Positions 42,657 to 55,756 are shown, numbered from the stretch's first letter. The stretch: 58,828 nt of DNA from an uncultured Verrucomicrobiae bacterium (GCA_938005615.1 CALLMV010000004.1:1-58828), one strand, 5' to 3'. Notes: generated by a model from the letters alone, not told the origin. Numbers and translations are program-made.

Positions 42657-43940
42657 ATGCCCCAACACCTACGCATCATCAACGGCCGCACCCTTTGCCC
42701 AGCCACAGGCCGTGACGACACCGATCCGCTCCTGATACTCGACGGCCTTATTGCTCCCCCCGATGCCACGCCCCCTGGCGGCTGCCCCGTGCTAGACGCC
42801 CGCGGTGCCCTTATCGTGCCCGGTTTGGTTGACATCCACGTGCACCTGCGCGAGCCGGGTCGACCAGATAAAGAAACCATCGCCACAGGCACCCAAGCCG
42901 CACTGCAAGGCGGATTCACTACCATCGTGGCCATGCCAAACACCAATCCACCGATTGACAGCGTAGCCACCCTGGCTTGGTGCCAGCAACGCGCGCTTCA
43001 AACCGCACGTTGCCGTGTTTACTTTACCGCCTGCCTCACCCAGGGGATGGAAGGCCAGGCCCTCGCACCGGCAGCAGCACTCCGCAAAGCCGGCGCCGTC
43101 GCCCTCACGGATGATGGACGCTGCGTACAATCGGCCGAACTCATGCGCCGGGCGATGCAATACGCACGCATGGTCGGCCTTCCCGTCCTTGACCACTGTC
43201 AAGATGAAAGCCTAACTCGAGAAGCCCTTATCAACGAAGGCAAAGTTAGCGCCCGCCTCGGCCTGCCCGGCTGGCCGGCCCTGGGTGAAGAACTCATCAT
43301 TGCCCGCAACGCCCTGCTCAGCGAACACACCGGGCATCCCATCCACTGCCAACACGTCAGCACAGCTGGCGGTGCGCGCCTCATCCGCGAAGCCCGAGCC
43401 AGAGGCATCCCCATCACCGGAGAGATTACCCCTCACCACATATCGCTGACAGACGAAGCTCTCAGCACGTTTGACTCCAACTTCAAAATGAATCCCCCTC
43501 TGCGAACAGCGGCCGACGTCTCTGCGCTCCTCGCTGCGTTTGACGATGGCACCCTTCATATCATCGCCACAGACCACGCACCTCACTGTGAGTTTGAAAA
43601 ACAACGCGAACTCTCCGCTGCACCCTTTGGCATCCTTGGCCTCGAAACAGCCCTCGGCGTCATCCTCACCGAACTTCACCACAAGCACGGCTTCCCACTT
43701 GCTAAAATCATCTCTGCCATGACTCACCATCCCGCCCGATTGTTGGGACTGGACGCTGGCACACTGGCTCCCGGCGCCCCGGGAGACGTCACCTTGATTC
43801 AACCCAACCTTCCCTGGATAGTTGATAAACACCACTTTGCCTCCAAATCCCGCAACACCCCCTGGCATGGAGTCACCCTCACCGGGCGCGCCACCGCGAC
43901 CATCCTCGGCGGCCGAATAGCCTGGCAACTAGAAAGCTGA
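42657..43940 (+). CDS. pyrC: Dihydroorotase
   Basis: This enzyme cyclises carbamoyl aspartate to dihydroorotate in pyrimidine synthesis. The 427 residues are class I (PyrC of the Bacillus/Aquifex type). Zinc ligands sit in VDIHVHLREPG. GGFTTIVAMPNTNPPID follows. Further ligands are in LDHCQDESL, CQHVSTAGGARLIREA, GEITPHHISLTDE and IIATDHAPHC. The E. coli-type class II enzyme is shorter and differs. It follows the hybrid kinase after 76 bp and precedes the YkgJ-like gene by 30 bp. pyrB is not in the window. Confidence 0.92.
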   Translation: MPQHLRIINGRTLCPATGRDDTDPLLILDGLIAPPDATPPGGCPVLDARGALIVPGLVDIHVHLREPGRPDKETIATGTQAALQGGFTTIVAMPNTNPPIDSVATLAWCQQRALQTARCRVYFTACLTQGMEGQALAPAAALRKAGAVALTDDGRCVQSAELMRRAMQYARMVGLPVLDHCQDESLTREALINEGKVSARLGLPGWPALGEELIIARNALLSEHTGHPIHCQHVSTAGGARLIREARARGIPITGEITPHHISLTDEALSTFDSNFKMNPPLRTAADVSALLAAFDDGTLHIIATDHAPHCEFEKQRELSAAPFGILGLETALGVILTELHHKHGFPLAKIISAMTHHPARLLGLDAGTLAPGAPGDVTLIQPNLPWIVDKHHFASKSRNTPWHGVTLTGRATATILGGRIAWQLES

Positions 43941-43970
43941 CAACGACTGTTCGCCTCCAACGCACATATC

Positions 43971-44339
43971 ATGGCTAGTTACTACCAGTGCCAACGCTGT
44001 ACCGCCTGCTGCCGCATCCCTGGCTTTGTCCGCTTGCGCACGGAGGAGATCGCCCCCATTGCCGCGCACCTCAACATCTCCGTTGAACACTTTACCCAAA
44101 AATACTGCGAGCTACTTCCCAGTCGCGCCGGCCTCACCCTCACCAGCCGTGCAGATCACTCCTGCATCTTTCTGGAGGGCAACTCATGCCGCATTCACGC
44201 CGTTAAACCTGAGCAGTGCCGCGGCTTCCCGAACACCTGGAACTTCCCAGGCTGGCGCACGATGTGCCGCGCAAAAGAAGTGCCCATAATACAAAATCAA
44301 CTCTGCTCTCCCGAAACGCCACTCCACACCGAGGATTGA
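43971..44339 (+). CDS. YkgJ-family cysteine cluster protein
   Basis: This is a 122-residue soluble protein with the N-terminal cluster CQRCTACC (C7, C10, C13, C14). Further cysteines are in DHSCIFLEGNSCRIHAVKPEQCRGFP, giving the CxxCxxCC...C...C...RPxxCRxFP pattern of the YkgJ/UPF0153 metal-binding family (here KPEQCRGFP). Such proteins are thought to bind Fe-S or zinc, with unproven function. Its last 43 bases overlap the 3' end of the riboflavin synthase gene on the opposite strand. The overlap is tail to tail and both frames are well supported. Confidence 0.82.
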   Translation: MASYYQCQRCTACCRIPGFVRLRTEEIAPIAAHLNISVEHFTQKYCELLPSRAGLTLTSRADHSCIFLEGNSCRIHAVKPEQCRGFPNTWNFPGWRTMCRAKEVPIIQNQLCSPETPLHTED

Positions 44340-44929
44340 GCACGCCCAGCCACCTGGGCTGCCACATACTTACCCAAGAGATCAAACTCCACATTCACCA
44401 GATCACCTACCTGGCGCTGGATTAAGTTTGTCACCGCCCGCGTATGGGGAATGATCCAAAAGCGCATGCGCTCGGGCAGCACATCGGCAATCGTCAGCGA
44501 AATGCCATCAATCGCGATGCAGCCTTTGGGGACGACCAGCGCTCGGTACTGATGTGCCAGCTCCACTTCTAGCAACCAGTCGGCCCCGCGTTTTTCCCAA
44601 GTTAAAATTTGGGCTACTCCATCCACATGCCCTGTGACGAAGTGCCCCCCGAAGCGGCCGTTTGCTTGCAGCGAGCGTTCCAGGTTTACAAAGTCGCCCG
44701 GGCGAAGAGTACCCAGGTTAGTCACACTTAAGGTCTGCTCCAACACATCAAAGCAGATACGGTCATCAGTCAAAGCCGACACCGTTAAGCATACACCGTT
44801 GCAGGCCAAAGATTCCCCAACACTAAGTGGTGCGATCTGAAGGCAAGCTTCCAAGCACAGGCGGCTTGCCTCACCACGCGCTTCCAGAGAGGCGACTTTG
44901 GCTGCCGTTTCTACAAGACCAGTAAACAC
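44297..44929 (-). CDS. ribE: Riboflavin synthase, alpha subunit
   Basis: This enzyme dismutates two 6,7-dimethyl-8-ribityllumazines to riboflavin. The 210-residue protein contains the two tandem lumazine-binding repeats: MFTGLVETAAKVASLEARG with LACNGVCLTVSAL and GRFGGHFVTGHVDGVAQI, then a second copy with GCIAIDGISLTIADVLPE and VNVEFDLLGKYV. Length is normal. It is the last gene of the minus-strand run after thrS (78 bp). Its 3' end overlaps the YkgJ-like gene. No FMN riboswitch was recognised upstream. Confidence 0.93.
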   Translation of the reverse strand: MFTGLVETAAKVASLEARGEASRLCLEACLQIAPLSVGESLACNGVCLTVSALTDDRICFDVLEQTLSVTNLGTLRPGDFVNLERSLQANGRFGGHFVTGHVDGVAQILTWEKRGADWLLEVELAHQYRALVVPKGCIAIDGISLTIADVLPERMRFWIIPHTRAVTNLIQRQVGDLVNVEFDLLGKYVAAQVAGRAQSSVWSGVSGEQS

Positions 44930-45007
44930 GACCTTTACTAAGCCACAACGCGCTCCAGCGCAAAAAATTTGTTAAAGTTAAGGCCGCTAGTCCGGATGGA
45001 GAAGAGA

Positions 45008-46849
<1,842 letters not shown>

Positions 46850-46897
46850 AGAATTTGGAGCGGACGGTTGTGCGTGGCGTCCGGTGTGTTCAGGGGA

Positions 46898-47488
46898 CTA
46901 CTCCTGAAGCAGGGGGTCAGTGGGGAGGGGCTCAGGCGTGGGGAGCGGCGAGGGCTCGGGTTCGTCAGGGGGATTTTCGTCTTTGGGGGAGTCGGCCTGT
47001 TCTGCTGCGGGAGTGGTTTGCTCTGTTGTGGATGTATCTGCGGCTGGGATGGGGATGTCCTGCCAGTTGCGGTCGTCGAGAGCCTGCTCAGCAGCGGCCA
47101 CTTCATCCGGGGGTAAGATACCCGAAGCGCGGAGGTAGGTGCTGAAGGCTTCCTCAAAGTTCTCCATGCTAAAGGCATCGTCGCTCGGAGGAATAAAGGG
47201 TTTCTCGGCCAAGCGATCGCCTGCGGTGGCACGTGCTTGGACGGAGGTCATGGTGCTGAGGGTGAGAGTGAGGATGAAGAACAGCACGGCACAGTAAACG
47301 GTCATTTTGCTGAGGACGTTGGAGGTCTGGGCACCGAAGACGGATTGGGTGGTCTCACTGCCGAAGGCCGCTCCGATGCCTTCCTGTTTGCTGCGCTGCA
47401 TGAGGACAAGCAGGATCATGAAAGCGCAAACGAGTATGAGGATTACGAAAAGCGTGATGTAGATGAAGTTGAACCAGAATTCGTTCAT
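46898..47488 (-). CDS. secG: Preprotein translocase subunit SecG with long acidic tail
   Basis: This is a small membrane subunit of the SecYEG channel. The core is SecG: two helices (FIYITLFVILILVCAFMILLVLMQ and VYCAVLFFILTLTLSTM) with the cytoplasmic loop RSKQEGIGAAFGSETTQSVFGAQTSNVLSKMT between them. SecG usually ends soon after the second helix at 75-110 residues. Here a ~115-residue Pro/Ala/Glu-rich tail follows (DEVAAAEQALDD, then PADTSTTEQTTPAAE). It starts 25 bp after tpiA, an arrangement found in several bacterial phyla. Confidence 0.88.
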   Translation of the reverse strand: MNEFWFNFIYITLFVILILVCAFMILLVLMQRSKQEGIGAAFGSETTQSVFGAQTSNVLSKMTVYCAVLFFILTLTLSTMTSVQARATAGDRLAEKPFIPPSDDAFSMENFEEAFSTYLRASGILPPDEVAAAEQALDDRNWQDIPIPAADTSTTEQTTPAAEQADSPKDENPPDEPEPSPLPTPEPLPTDPLLQE

Positions 47489-47513
47489 CGTGGGAACTTA
47501 GCGAAGGGAGCTG

Positions 47514-48281
<768 letters not shown>

Positions 48282-48324
48282 GTTTTTTGGGATTTTTGGG
48301 GATGTCTCTTTGAATAGTGGCGGA

Positions 48325-49563
48325 TTAAATTTTTACTGCGACCAGCGAGCAGTTGTGACCGCCAAAGCCGAAGGAGTTGTTCATAATCGCGGTGACTTTG
48401 CGCTCGCGTGCGGTGTGCGGGGTGTAGTCCAGATCGCACTCGGGGTCGGGGTTGTCGAGGTTGATGGTGGGTGGGATGATGCCCGTTTCGATCGCCTTCA
48501 TGCAAATGGCCATTTCAACCGCGCCAGCGGCACCGAGCAAGTGGCCAAGCATGGATTTGGTGGAGGAGATGGAAACTTTACGGGCGTCCTCGCCGAAGAC
48601 GCTCTTGATGGCCTGCGTCTCGCACACGTCGCCGATGTTTGTAGAGGTGGCGTGGGCGTTGATGTAGGAGATATCACTCGGGTAAAGCCGAGCATGTTGA
48701 AGGGCGATTTTCATGGCGCGTGCGGAACCTTCTCCGTTAGGCGAGGGGGAGGTCATGTGGTGGGCATCGCAAGACAGGCCATAACCAACAACTTCGCCGT
48801 AAATGTGTGCCCCGCGTGCTTTGGCGTGTTCGTATTCTTCGACGACGAGGACGCCCGCGCCTTCGGACATGACGAAGCCGTCGCGGTCGCGGTCAAAGGG
48901 GCGCGAGGCTTTTTCCGGGGCGTCGTTGCGCGTGGAGAGTGCGCGCATCGCACCAAAGCCGGCCACGCCGATGGGGACAATCGCGGCTTCGCTACCTCCT
49001 GCAAGGACGACGTCGGCCTCATCGTTACGGATGAGGCGCCAGGCTTCGCCTACGGACTGCCCAGATGTGGCGCAGGCTGTGACGACGCAGTAGTTTGGTC
49101 CGCGAAAACCGTGTTCCATGGCCACGATGCCGGAAGCCATGTTGCTGATGAGCATAGGAATGACGAATGGGGAGACGCGTGAGGGGCCTTTTTCCAGCAG
49201 TACTTCGTATTCGCCCTCCAGAGTAGAGAGGCCACCGATGCCGGAGCCGATGATGCAGCCACAGCGGTCGAGATTAAGTTTGTTTTTGTCGAGGCCAGAA
49301 TCTTCTACTGCCATTTTAGCGGCAGCGACGGCCAGGTGGGTGTAGCGGTCAGTGCGTTTAGAGTCTTTGGGATTGTTAAAGCCAAACTTGCCATCAAAAC
49401 CGCGCACTTCGCCGCCGATTTTACAGGAGTAGTTCGTGGTGTCGAATGCAGTGATGAGACCTATGCCGCTTTTGCCTTGTATAAGCCCCTGCCATGTCTC
49501 TTCAAATGTGAGACCTAGAGGGGTAATTGCGCCGATTCCTGTGATGACTACACGTCTATGCAT
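48325..49563 (-). CDS. fabF: 3-oxoacyl-ACP synthase II
   Basis: This is the condensing enzyme that elongates acyl chains with malonyl-ACP in fatty acid synthesis. The 412 residues have the thiolase fold and the Cys-His-His triad: C in VVTACATSGQSVGEAWRLI, His in INAHATSTNIGD and His in STKSMLGHLLGAAGAVE. Other signatures are MHRRVVITGIGAITPLGLT and NSFGFGGHNCSLV. It lies 109 bp downstream of acpP, as in many bacteria. Confidence 0.96.
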   Translation of the reverse strand: MHRRVVITGIGAITPLGLTFEETWQGLIQGKSGIGLITAFDTTNYSCKIGGEVRGFDGKFGFNNPKDSKRTDRYTHLAVAAAKMAVEDSGLDKNKLNLDRCGCIIGSGIGGLSTLEGEYEVLLEKGPSRVSPFVIPMLISNMASGIVAMEHGFRGPNYCVVTACATSGQSVGEAWRLIRNDEADVVLAGGSEAAIVPIGVAGFGAMRALSTRNDAPEKASRPFDRDRDGFVMSEGAGVLVVEEYEHAKARGAHIYGEVVGYGLSCDAHHMTSPSPNGEGSARAMKIALQHARLYPSDISYINAHATSTNIGDVCETQAIKSVFGEDARKVSISSTKSMLGHLLGAAGAVEMAICMKAIETGIIPPTINLDNPDPECDLDYTPHTARERKVTAIMNNSFGFGGHNCSLVAVKI

Positions 49564-49672
49564 AAATAATTAGTCATGAACAGCAGGGATAACCGGCGCA
49601 AGAAAAACTTGCTGTTCAAATCCATGCAGCAAAGCGGCTTATTTGCCAAAAGGCCAAGCAAGATAGATCGGA

Positions 49673-49921
49673 TCAATCTTTCTCGACGCGCTCGCTGATG
49701 TACTCTAGAACATTCCCCACAGTCTGGAGCTTTTCTGCATCTTCGTCAGGCACTTCGACACCGAACTCCTCTTCAAACGCCATGACGAGCTCAACGGTGT
49801 CAAGCGAGTCTGCACCGAGGTCTTCGATGAAGCGTGCTTCGGGAGTGACTTGCTCGGGATTTACGCCGAGTTGTTCGACAATGATGTCCTTGACTTTATC
49901 TTCCAGTGTTTTGTCTGCCAT
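49673..49921 (-). CDS. acpP: Acyl carrier protein
   Basis: This is the central carrier of growing fatty-acyl chains. From ATG 49921 it is 82 residues, the usual size, and the phosphopantetheine site is S39 in the DSL motif ([20 protein letters not shown]). The protein is acidic and four-helical. A longer frame reaching 50032 was rejected because ATG 49921 is preceded by AGGA about 12 bases upstream and gives the exact family length. It is the first gene of the acpP-fabF-tpiA-secG-thrS-ribE run and is divergent from the RND transporter. Confidence 0.97.
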   Translation of the reverse strand: MADKTLEDKVKDIIVEQLGVNPEQVTPEARFIEDLGADSLDTVELVMAFEEEFGVEVPDEDAEKLQTVGNVLEYISERVEKD

Positions 49922-50059
49922 AGGTTGTTTCCTGTTTAAGTTTGTTCGGGCTTCTTGCGTATGTTGGGCAACTTTTGCAAACAGTTTTTTAAGAATTTTT
50001 TTAGGGTGAGATTTTACGACGCCACTTGTCAATGCCTCAAATAAGCGTAATGGCGGACT

Positions 50060-53000
50060 ATGTGCTTGGCAAAGTGGAGTGTTGAAAACCGCGTTTCAGC
50101 AAACATGCTTTGCATTTTGCTGCTGTTCGGGGGATTTGGCTGGGCGGCAAGCCAAATGCGGCTGAGCTTGTTTCCCGAAATTACGACAAACTTTATTCTA
50201 GTGCGAACCGTTGACCCGCAAACCTCTGCACCTGCCGATGTCGAGCGCTTGATCACCATCCCGATCGAACAGCAGCTGAACGATGTAAGCCGCGTCAAGA
50301 AAATCACCTCGGTATCGCAGGACAACGTCTCGAGTATTTTTATCGAGCTTGATCCAGCGGTTAGCGAGGTCAGTGACATTTTAAACGAAGTACGACAGGC
50401 AGTTGATCGTACCCGCCGTGAATTACCGTTATCGGCCGAGCCACCGGTTGTAGAGAGTTTCGATATCCCGATGCCTTTCATCACATTTTCCGTCGTTTTA
50501 CCTGAGGGCGTTAATGTGAACTCTTACCGGGAAAATTTTGAGCGACTTAAAAGAAGACTGCTTACTGTGGGTGGCGTGTCCGATGTGCTGGTGGACGGCC
50601 TGGAAATGCGAGAATTATGGGTGGAATGGGATCCGCTTAAAATGGAAATGACCCGTACCAGCGTTGAGCGACTTGCACAGGCCATTCGCACAAAGAATCT
50701 GGATCGCGTCGGCGGTAAGCTGGAAACCGTGGGGGGAGAAAAAATCGTGCGTTTGCTCGGGGAAGTGCTCCAGCCCGAGGAGCTCGAAGACATCCCGCTC
50801 GGCCAGCCCACCGCACTAGTGCGCCACGTGGCCACGGTGCGCGAGACGAGCGCTATAGAGCAAACCTCCGGCACAGTAAACCTGCGAAGGGCAGTGACAT
50901 TTACTATCGTGAAACGCAAAGGGGCAGATGCGATCAGCACTGTTCAAAGAGCCAAAAAAATCTTTAATGAAGAACGGCGATTCTTCCCGGAAAATTTTGA
51001 GACTCTCGCTGTGGGCGACGGCACCAAGTACATTCAAACTCGCTTAGATACGGTTTTAAAAAATGGAATCCAAGCCCTCCTGCTGGTCACTGTTATGTTA
51101 ATATTGCTGGTCAACTGGCGCCTTGCCTTAGTCGTGGCGGTGGGCATTCCGATCAGCTTTGCGGGTGTGCTTATCGTCCTTTTTCTCACAGGCAACACCA
51201 TCAATCTACTCACTATGTTTGCTATGATCATGGCTCTCGGGATGGTGGTCGACGATGCGATCGTCGTCAGCGAAAATGTTTACAGACATTACGAATCAGG
51301 CATGGACAGAGTGAAAGCCGCGATCATCGGCACAAAAGAAGTATTCTGGCCCGTGCTTGGTAGTGTGAGCACTACGATCGCTGCTTTTCTCCCTCTGATT
51401 CTGGGGGAAGGAATTTTAGGGAAATTCCTCGCCGTTGTCCCCGTGGTGGTGATTACCGCACTGACTTTTTCTGTGCTGCAGTGCTTCTTGATCGTGCCAA
51501 GCCATCTTGCAGACTTTGTGCGTAAAACTCCGGAGCCGGACGAAGCAGAACAACGACGTAACAGCAGCAAAGGCATCATAGCCAAAATAAAAAATACGAT
51601 ACGTCTCAGCTATGCAGAATTGCGCCTCGGCGTCGAACGGGGCATTCGTGAGGTGATTCAGATATACCTGGACATCCTCAAAAGTGCTTTGAGACTGCGT
51701 TACATCATTTCTGCAGGTTTTGTAGCACTGCTGCTTGGAACCTTCGCTCTCATTGGCAGCGGGGCACTGGGATTCAGACTCTTTGGTGGCGACTTTGCTG
51801 ATATCGTCGTCATCAAGACAGACCTTCCCACAGACGCAACTCTGCAAGACAACGAAGAAATTATCCGGCGATTGGAGCGGCGCGTCATTGAATTGCTCCC
51901 CCCAGATGACCTCGTCTCCACTAACGCTCGCATAGGAGCCCGCATGGACCCCACTAACAGTTACCTCGAAATCGGTTCCAACCTCGCTACGCTCAACGTG
52001 GACATCAACGAGCAATCTCGATTGTGTCGCCGACCCTCGGTGATAGAACGCGAATTACAGAAGCTACTTGAAGAATTCCCAGAATTCACGAAAGCCACAG
52101 CAGCAAAACAGGGTGGCGGTCCGCCCACAGGCAAACCTGTGAATGTGGAAATTACGGGGCAAGACTTCGACGCCCTTCTGGAAATCGCCAGCGAATTCGA
52201 AAAACGCCTCAAATCCTTGCCAGGTCTCAGAAACATTGGCAACGACTTTGGCAGTGGCAAAAGCCAATGGCTCTTGCGCGTAGACGCTCCCAAAGCTGCC
52301 TCCCTGGGACTGACGACTGAGGAAGCCGCCACTCTTGTACAGAGTGCTTTGCTGGGTTTGGAAATTTCTCGACTTCGCTGGGGAAACGAAGAAGTGGCCA
52401 TCAGAGTACGGATGGATGAGAGATTCCGTCGCGACCCAGAGGCTTTGCTCGGGCTTCGCACGATCACACGCGACGGTCGAGTAGTTGCCTTGGAGTCATT
52501 TGTTACCGTTCAGAAAGATGTCGGGGCAGCAAGAATCAAAAGGCAAAATAAAGAAAGGATGATCACAGTATCGGCGGATTTAGATACCGCTTTGAACTCT
52601 TCGTTTGCCGTAAACCGCGAAATCGCCCGCTGGGTACCGGAAATCTTAGCCGACTACCCGGGCTACTCTGTCTCACTAACAGGAGAGAATGAAGATACCG
52701 AGGGCAGCCTCCGCGCCATGTCCTTGGCTGCAATGCTCGCACTCATCCTCATCTATGGCATCCTGGCAGCAGTGACAAACTCCTTCATCCAGCCACTGAT
52801 CATTATGATCGTTATTCCCTTCGGAATCATTGGCGTATGTGTGGGCTTGGTTATGATGGGCCAACCATTAGGGCTCATGTCTATCATGGGGACAATCGCT
52901 CTGGCAGGTATAGTCGTGAACAACTCGCTGCTGCTAGTGGATTTTATTAATCGTTATCATGCCATCCCTGGCCATGCACAAAGCCGCTGGGGGGCTATCC

Positions 53001-53236
53001 TCAGAGCGGGCCGTGCGCGATTTCGTCCAGTTTTCCTTACTGTAGCCACTACGGTAATCGGACTTATGGGGCTTGCTACGACCACTTCCGGTCAAGAACA
53101 ATTCCTTGCTCCCATGGCTCAAGCGATTGTTTGGGGGTTGTGCTTTGCCACCGGGCTGACGTTGGTGTTTATCCCCTGCCTGTATGCAATTACTGACGAT
53201 TTGAAGTTTCTCAAATCGCGTCGCGCAAGGACTTAG
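50060..53236 (+). CDS. RND-family efflux transporter, inner-membrane pump (AcrB/MdtB type)
   Basis: This is a 1058-residue proton-driven pump with twelve predicted helices in two halves, each preceded by a large periplasmic domain. Signatures include [40 protein letters not shown] (the two proton-relay aspartates), [20 protein letters not shown] and the C-terminal [20 protein letters not shown]. No membrane-fusion protein or TolC homologue is adjacent, so its partners, if any, are elsewhere. The start is 138 bp from the divergent acpP ATG. A strong hairpin terminator follows. Substrate cannot be inferred. Confidence 0.9.
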   Translation: MCLAKWSVENRVSANMLCILLLFGGFGWAASQMRLSLFPEITTNFILVRTVDPQTSAPADVERLITIPIEQQLNDVSRVKKITSVSQDNVSSIFIELDPAVSEVSDILNEVRQAVDRTRRELPLSAEPPVVESFDIPMPFITFSVVLPEGVNVNSYRENFERLKRRLLTVGGVSDVLVDGLEMRELWVEWDPLKMEMTRTSVERLAQAIRTKNLDRVGGKLETVGGEKIVRLLGEVLQPEELEDIPLGQPTALVRHVATVRETSAIEQTSGTVNLRRAVTFTIVKRKGADAISTVQRAKKIFNEERRFFPENFETLAVGDGTKYIQTRLDTVLKNGIQALLLVTVMLILLVNWRLALVVAVGIPISFAGVLIVLFLTGNTINLLTMFAMIMALGMVVDDAIVVSENVYRHYESGMDRVKAAIIGTKEVFWPVLGSVSTTIAAFLPLILGEGILGKFLAVVPVVVITALTFSVLQCFLIVPSHLADFVRKTPEPDEAEQRRNSSKGIIAKIKNTIRLSYAELRLGVERGIREVIQIYLDILKSALRLRYIISAGFVALLLGTFALIGSGALGFRLFGGDFADIVVIKTDLPTDATLQDNEEIIRRLERRVIELLPPDDLVSTNARIGARMDPTNSYLEIGSNLATLNVDINEQSRLCRRPSVIERELQKLLEEFPEFTKATAAKQGGGPPTGKPVNVEITGQDFDALLEIASEFEKRLKSLPGLRNIGNDFGSGKSQWLLRVDAPKAASLGLTTEEAATLVQSALLGLEISRLRWGNEEVAIRVRMDERFRRDPEALLGLRTITRDGRVVALESFVTVQKDVGAARIKRQNKERMITVSADLDTALNSSFAVNREIARWVPEILADYPGYSVSLTGENEDTEGSLRAMSLAAMLALILIYGILAAVTNSFIQPLIIMIVIPFGIIGVCVGLVMMGQPLGLMSIMGTIALAGIVVNNSLLLVDFINRYHAIPGHAQSRWGAILRAGRARFRPVFLTVATTVIGLMGLATTTSGQEQFLAPMAQAIVWGLCFATGLTLVFIPCLYAITDDLKFLKSRRART

Positions 53237-53283
53237 TGAAATAAAGCTCCTATGCCAAAAGCTGCTTCGGGGTTAATGATAAA

Positions 53284-53309
53284 AAAGCCCGCCGGTCGCG
53301 GCGGGCTTT
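53284..53309. terminator. Strong bidirectional intrinsic terminator
   Basis: AAAGCCCGCC (53284-53293) pairs perfectly with GGCGGGCTTT (53300-53309) around GGTCGC. A-rich sequence lies before it and T-rich after it. It therefore works for the RND gene on the plus strand and for glnB on the minus strand, whose stop lies 19 bp away. Confidence 0.92.
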
Positions 53310-53327
53310 GTTTCTGAGATGAGTCGG

Positions 53328-53678
<351 letters not shown>

Positions 53679-53848
53679 TCAAGTTGTGCGATTGTTAACG
53701 GCTCTTTTTCCGCATGCCAACCGCAATTTTTCTAATTTTTCTTCTGTGACCTTTCTTTCCTTTTGTTTTCTAGTTGTTTTCTGATACTCCCCTTCGATCA
53801 GCAAAGGCCAAGGCCTCTGCCGATCTGAAGTAGCCTCCTTAGTGATTT

Positions 53849-55390
53849 TTATCCACGGCTAGCAGGCTGGAAGTCCGGGTAGGCTTCCTGGCCATGTTCG
53901 CCAATGTCCAAACCTTCATTTTCCTCTTCTTCGCTGACCCGAATACCTAGAGTGAGTTTCAGTAGTAGGAATACGACGAAAGAGAAGAGAAATGCAGCCG
54001 CAGCTACAGCGAGCACGCCAATAAACTGACCGAACAGTGTGTATTTCGTGTCGGATACATTAAATATCGCGCAAGCTAGGATGCCCCAAACACCGCAAGT
54101 GCCGTGTACGGATATTGCACCCACGGGGTCGTCAATCCTCAGCCTGTCGAGCAATATTACCGAAAACACGACAATCACACCTGCAATCAGACCGATTGGC
54201 AAGGCGCCTCCTATCGGATGGACGATATCTGCATTAGCAGTAATCCCGACCAAGCCTGCCAATATCCCGTTAAGGGCCATTGATAAATCTGGCTTCCGGA
54301 TAAAAATCCACGAGGCCAGTATCGCACCAACTGCACCCGCACCTGCTGCTATTGCGGTAGTGGCAAAGACTAGCCCCACAGCGCCTGGCTCGGCGGAAAG
54401 TACTGATCCGCCATTAAATCCAAACCACCCAAACCAGAGCAACAACGCACCGATCGTAGCCAGAGGCATGTTGTGGCCTAGTATAGGCTTAATCTTGCCA
54501 TCAGCGGTATATTTTCCCTTGCGTGCTCCCAGTAGTATCACGCAGGCCAACGCAGCAAAGCCACCAAAGGCGTGCACAACAGCAGACCCCGCGAAGTCTT
54601 TGAAGCCCTCACCGCCGTTTAGGCTGCCCATCCAGCCACCGCCCCAGTGCCAGGAGCCTACGATTGGATAGGCAATGGCCACAAGTAGTGTCGCGTAAAT
54701 CATAAAACTCACGAGCTTTACTCGCTCTGCTACAGCACCAGAAACAATCGTCGCTGCCGTGGCGGCAAACATGGCTTGGAAGATAAAATCACCGAAACCA
54801 GTCATGCACAACGCCACGCCGCCATATCCAAAAGTATTGTTGCCGTCAGCATTCAGATCGCCTATGGGACCTCCCAACTTGAGCCACCCGTTGAAATCGC
54901 CCGGGTAGTGAGTGTTGAAGCCGATCAGAGCATATGTGACGATGCCTATGGAGATGATGAAGACATTTTTGAATAAGACGTTGACCGTGTTTTTGGACTG
55001 TGTGAGGCCCGCTTCTAGCGTCGCAAAGCCTATGTGCATAATAAACACAAGTGCTGCTGCAATCACCGTCCAAAGCATACTTGTGACAAAGAACGGATAC
55101 GCGAAAGCAAATTCCCCCTGCCCTTTCAGCAGTTCTACATAGGCCTTCTTCTTTTCGATTACTGCTTTTTCGTCATCATCGGTGCTTGCCTCATAGGCTG
55201 CTTCCAGCTCTGCATACGTTTTTTCCACAAGCTCTGCGCTCGGGAATAGTGCAGAAACATTAACGGCGGGGATTGTAGCCGGTTCCTCCATCACTGTTTC
55301 GTCTGCTTGCGCTTGCACTGTCGGTCCGGCCATAGAAATTGCCAGACCCAGCGTCACAGTTCGCATCTTTGTTAGTATATTTTTTATCAT
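53849..55390 (-). CDS. amtB: Ammonium transporter with N-terminal extension
   Basis: This is a trimeric ammonium channel, with eleven helices predicted from about residue 98 onward. Pore signatures include FATLEAGLTQSKNTVNVLFKN, IVGSWHWGGGWMGSLNGGEG, FAGSAVVHAFGGFAALA (pore histidine) and PIGGALPIGLIAG. The N terminus has a signal-like segment (LGLAISMAGPTVQAQA), then about 65 mostly helical, charged residues (AYEASTDDDEKAVIEKKKAY) before the first channel helix. That is longer than in E. coli AmtB. AAAGGA lies 5 bases ahead of the ATG as ribosome-binding site. glnB follows on the same strand. Confidence 0.93.
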   Translation of the reverse strand: MIKNILTKMRTVTLGLAISMAGPTVQAQADETVMEEPATIPAVNVSALFPSAELVEKTYAELEAAYEASTDDDEKAVIEKKKAYVELLKGQGEFAFAYPFFVTSMLWTVIAAALVFIMHIGFATLEAGLTQSKNTVNVLFKNVFIISIGIVTYALIGFNTHYPGDFNGWLKLGGPIGDLNADGNNTFGYGGVALCMTGFGDFIFQAMFAATAATIVSGAVAERVKLVSFMIYATLLVAIAYPIVGSWHWGGGWMGSLNGGEGFKDFAGSAVVHAFGGFAALACVILLGARKGKYTADGKIKPILGHNMPLATIGALLLWFGWFGFNGGSVLSAEPGAVGLVFATTAIAAGAGAVGAILASWIFIRKPDLSMALNGILAGLVGITANADIVHPIGGALPIGLIAGVIVVFSVILLDRLRIDDPVGAISVHGTCGVWGILACAIFNVSDTKYTLFGQFIGVLAVAAAAFLFSFVVFLLLKLTLGIRVSEEEENEGLDIGEHGQEAYPDFQPASRG

Positions 55391-55756
55391 TCTGTTCCTT
55401 TCTTTTTTATTTGTTAATTTTTTTACAAAAAATCTTTATCAATCAGCATGCCAATTTAATTAATTTCTTTATATAATTTTCCGTCAGATATTTATAAATA
55501 AATTCGACGAAACCCTGAATAATGGCAAAGGAAAATTTTGTACATATTCAATTAAAATCTGTTTATTTTAATACAGTTAAAAGTTTTTTTCCTGCATCCG
55601 AGGTAGTGCTAGGTGGAAAATGACTCGTGCACTTCTCCACTCCTAAGAAACTTTTTATCCCCTAATCGTAGATAAATCGGAAAAAAAATTTGCAACCCAC
55701 TGCCACCAATAAGTTTTTGTGTGGCGTTACTCTATCTCTAAAGCGTAAACCTAAAG
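55391..55756. other. AT-rich divergent promoter region between amtB and the DEAD-box helicase gene
   Basis: This 366-base stretch has no supported gene. It must hold promoters for amtB (leftward) and the helicase (rightward), but no consensus sigma-70 pair stood out. A sigma-54-like match on the amtB strand (TGGCAG...TTGCA, 55691-55705) has the wrong GG-to-GC spacing by one base. Confidence 0.45.

Noticed and set aside
49922-50032. N-terminal extension of acyl carrier protein by 37 residues
   Set aside because: The basic extension is unlike any ACP. ATG 49921 with an upstream AGGA gives the exact family length.
50027-50032. TTGACA as the -35 element of an acpP promoter
   Set aside because: No acceptable -10 hexamer lies 16-18 bases downstream of it on the minus strand.
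55690-55705. Sigma-54-like promoter (TGGCAG...TTGCA) upstream of amtB
   Set aside because: The GG and GC elements are one base too close for sigma-54 and the -24 element is imperfect.
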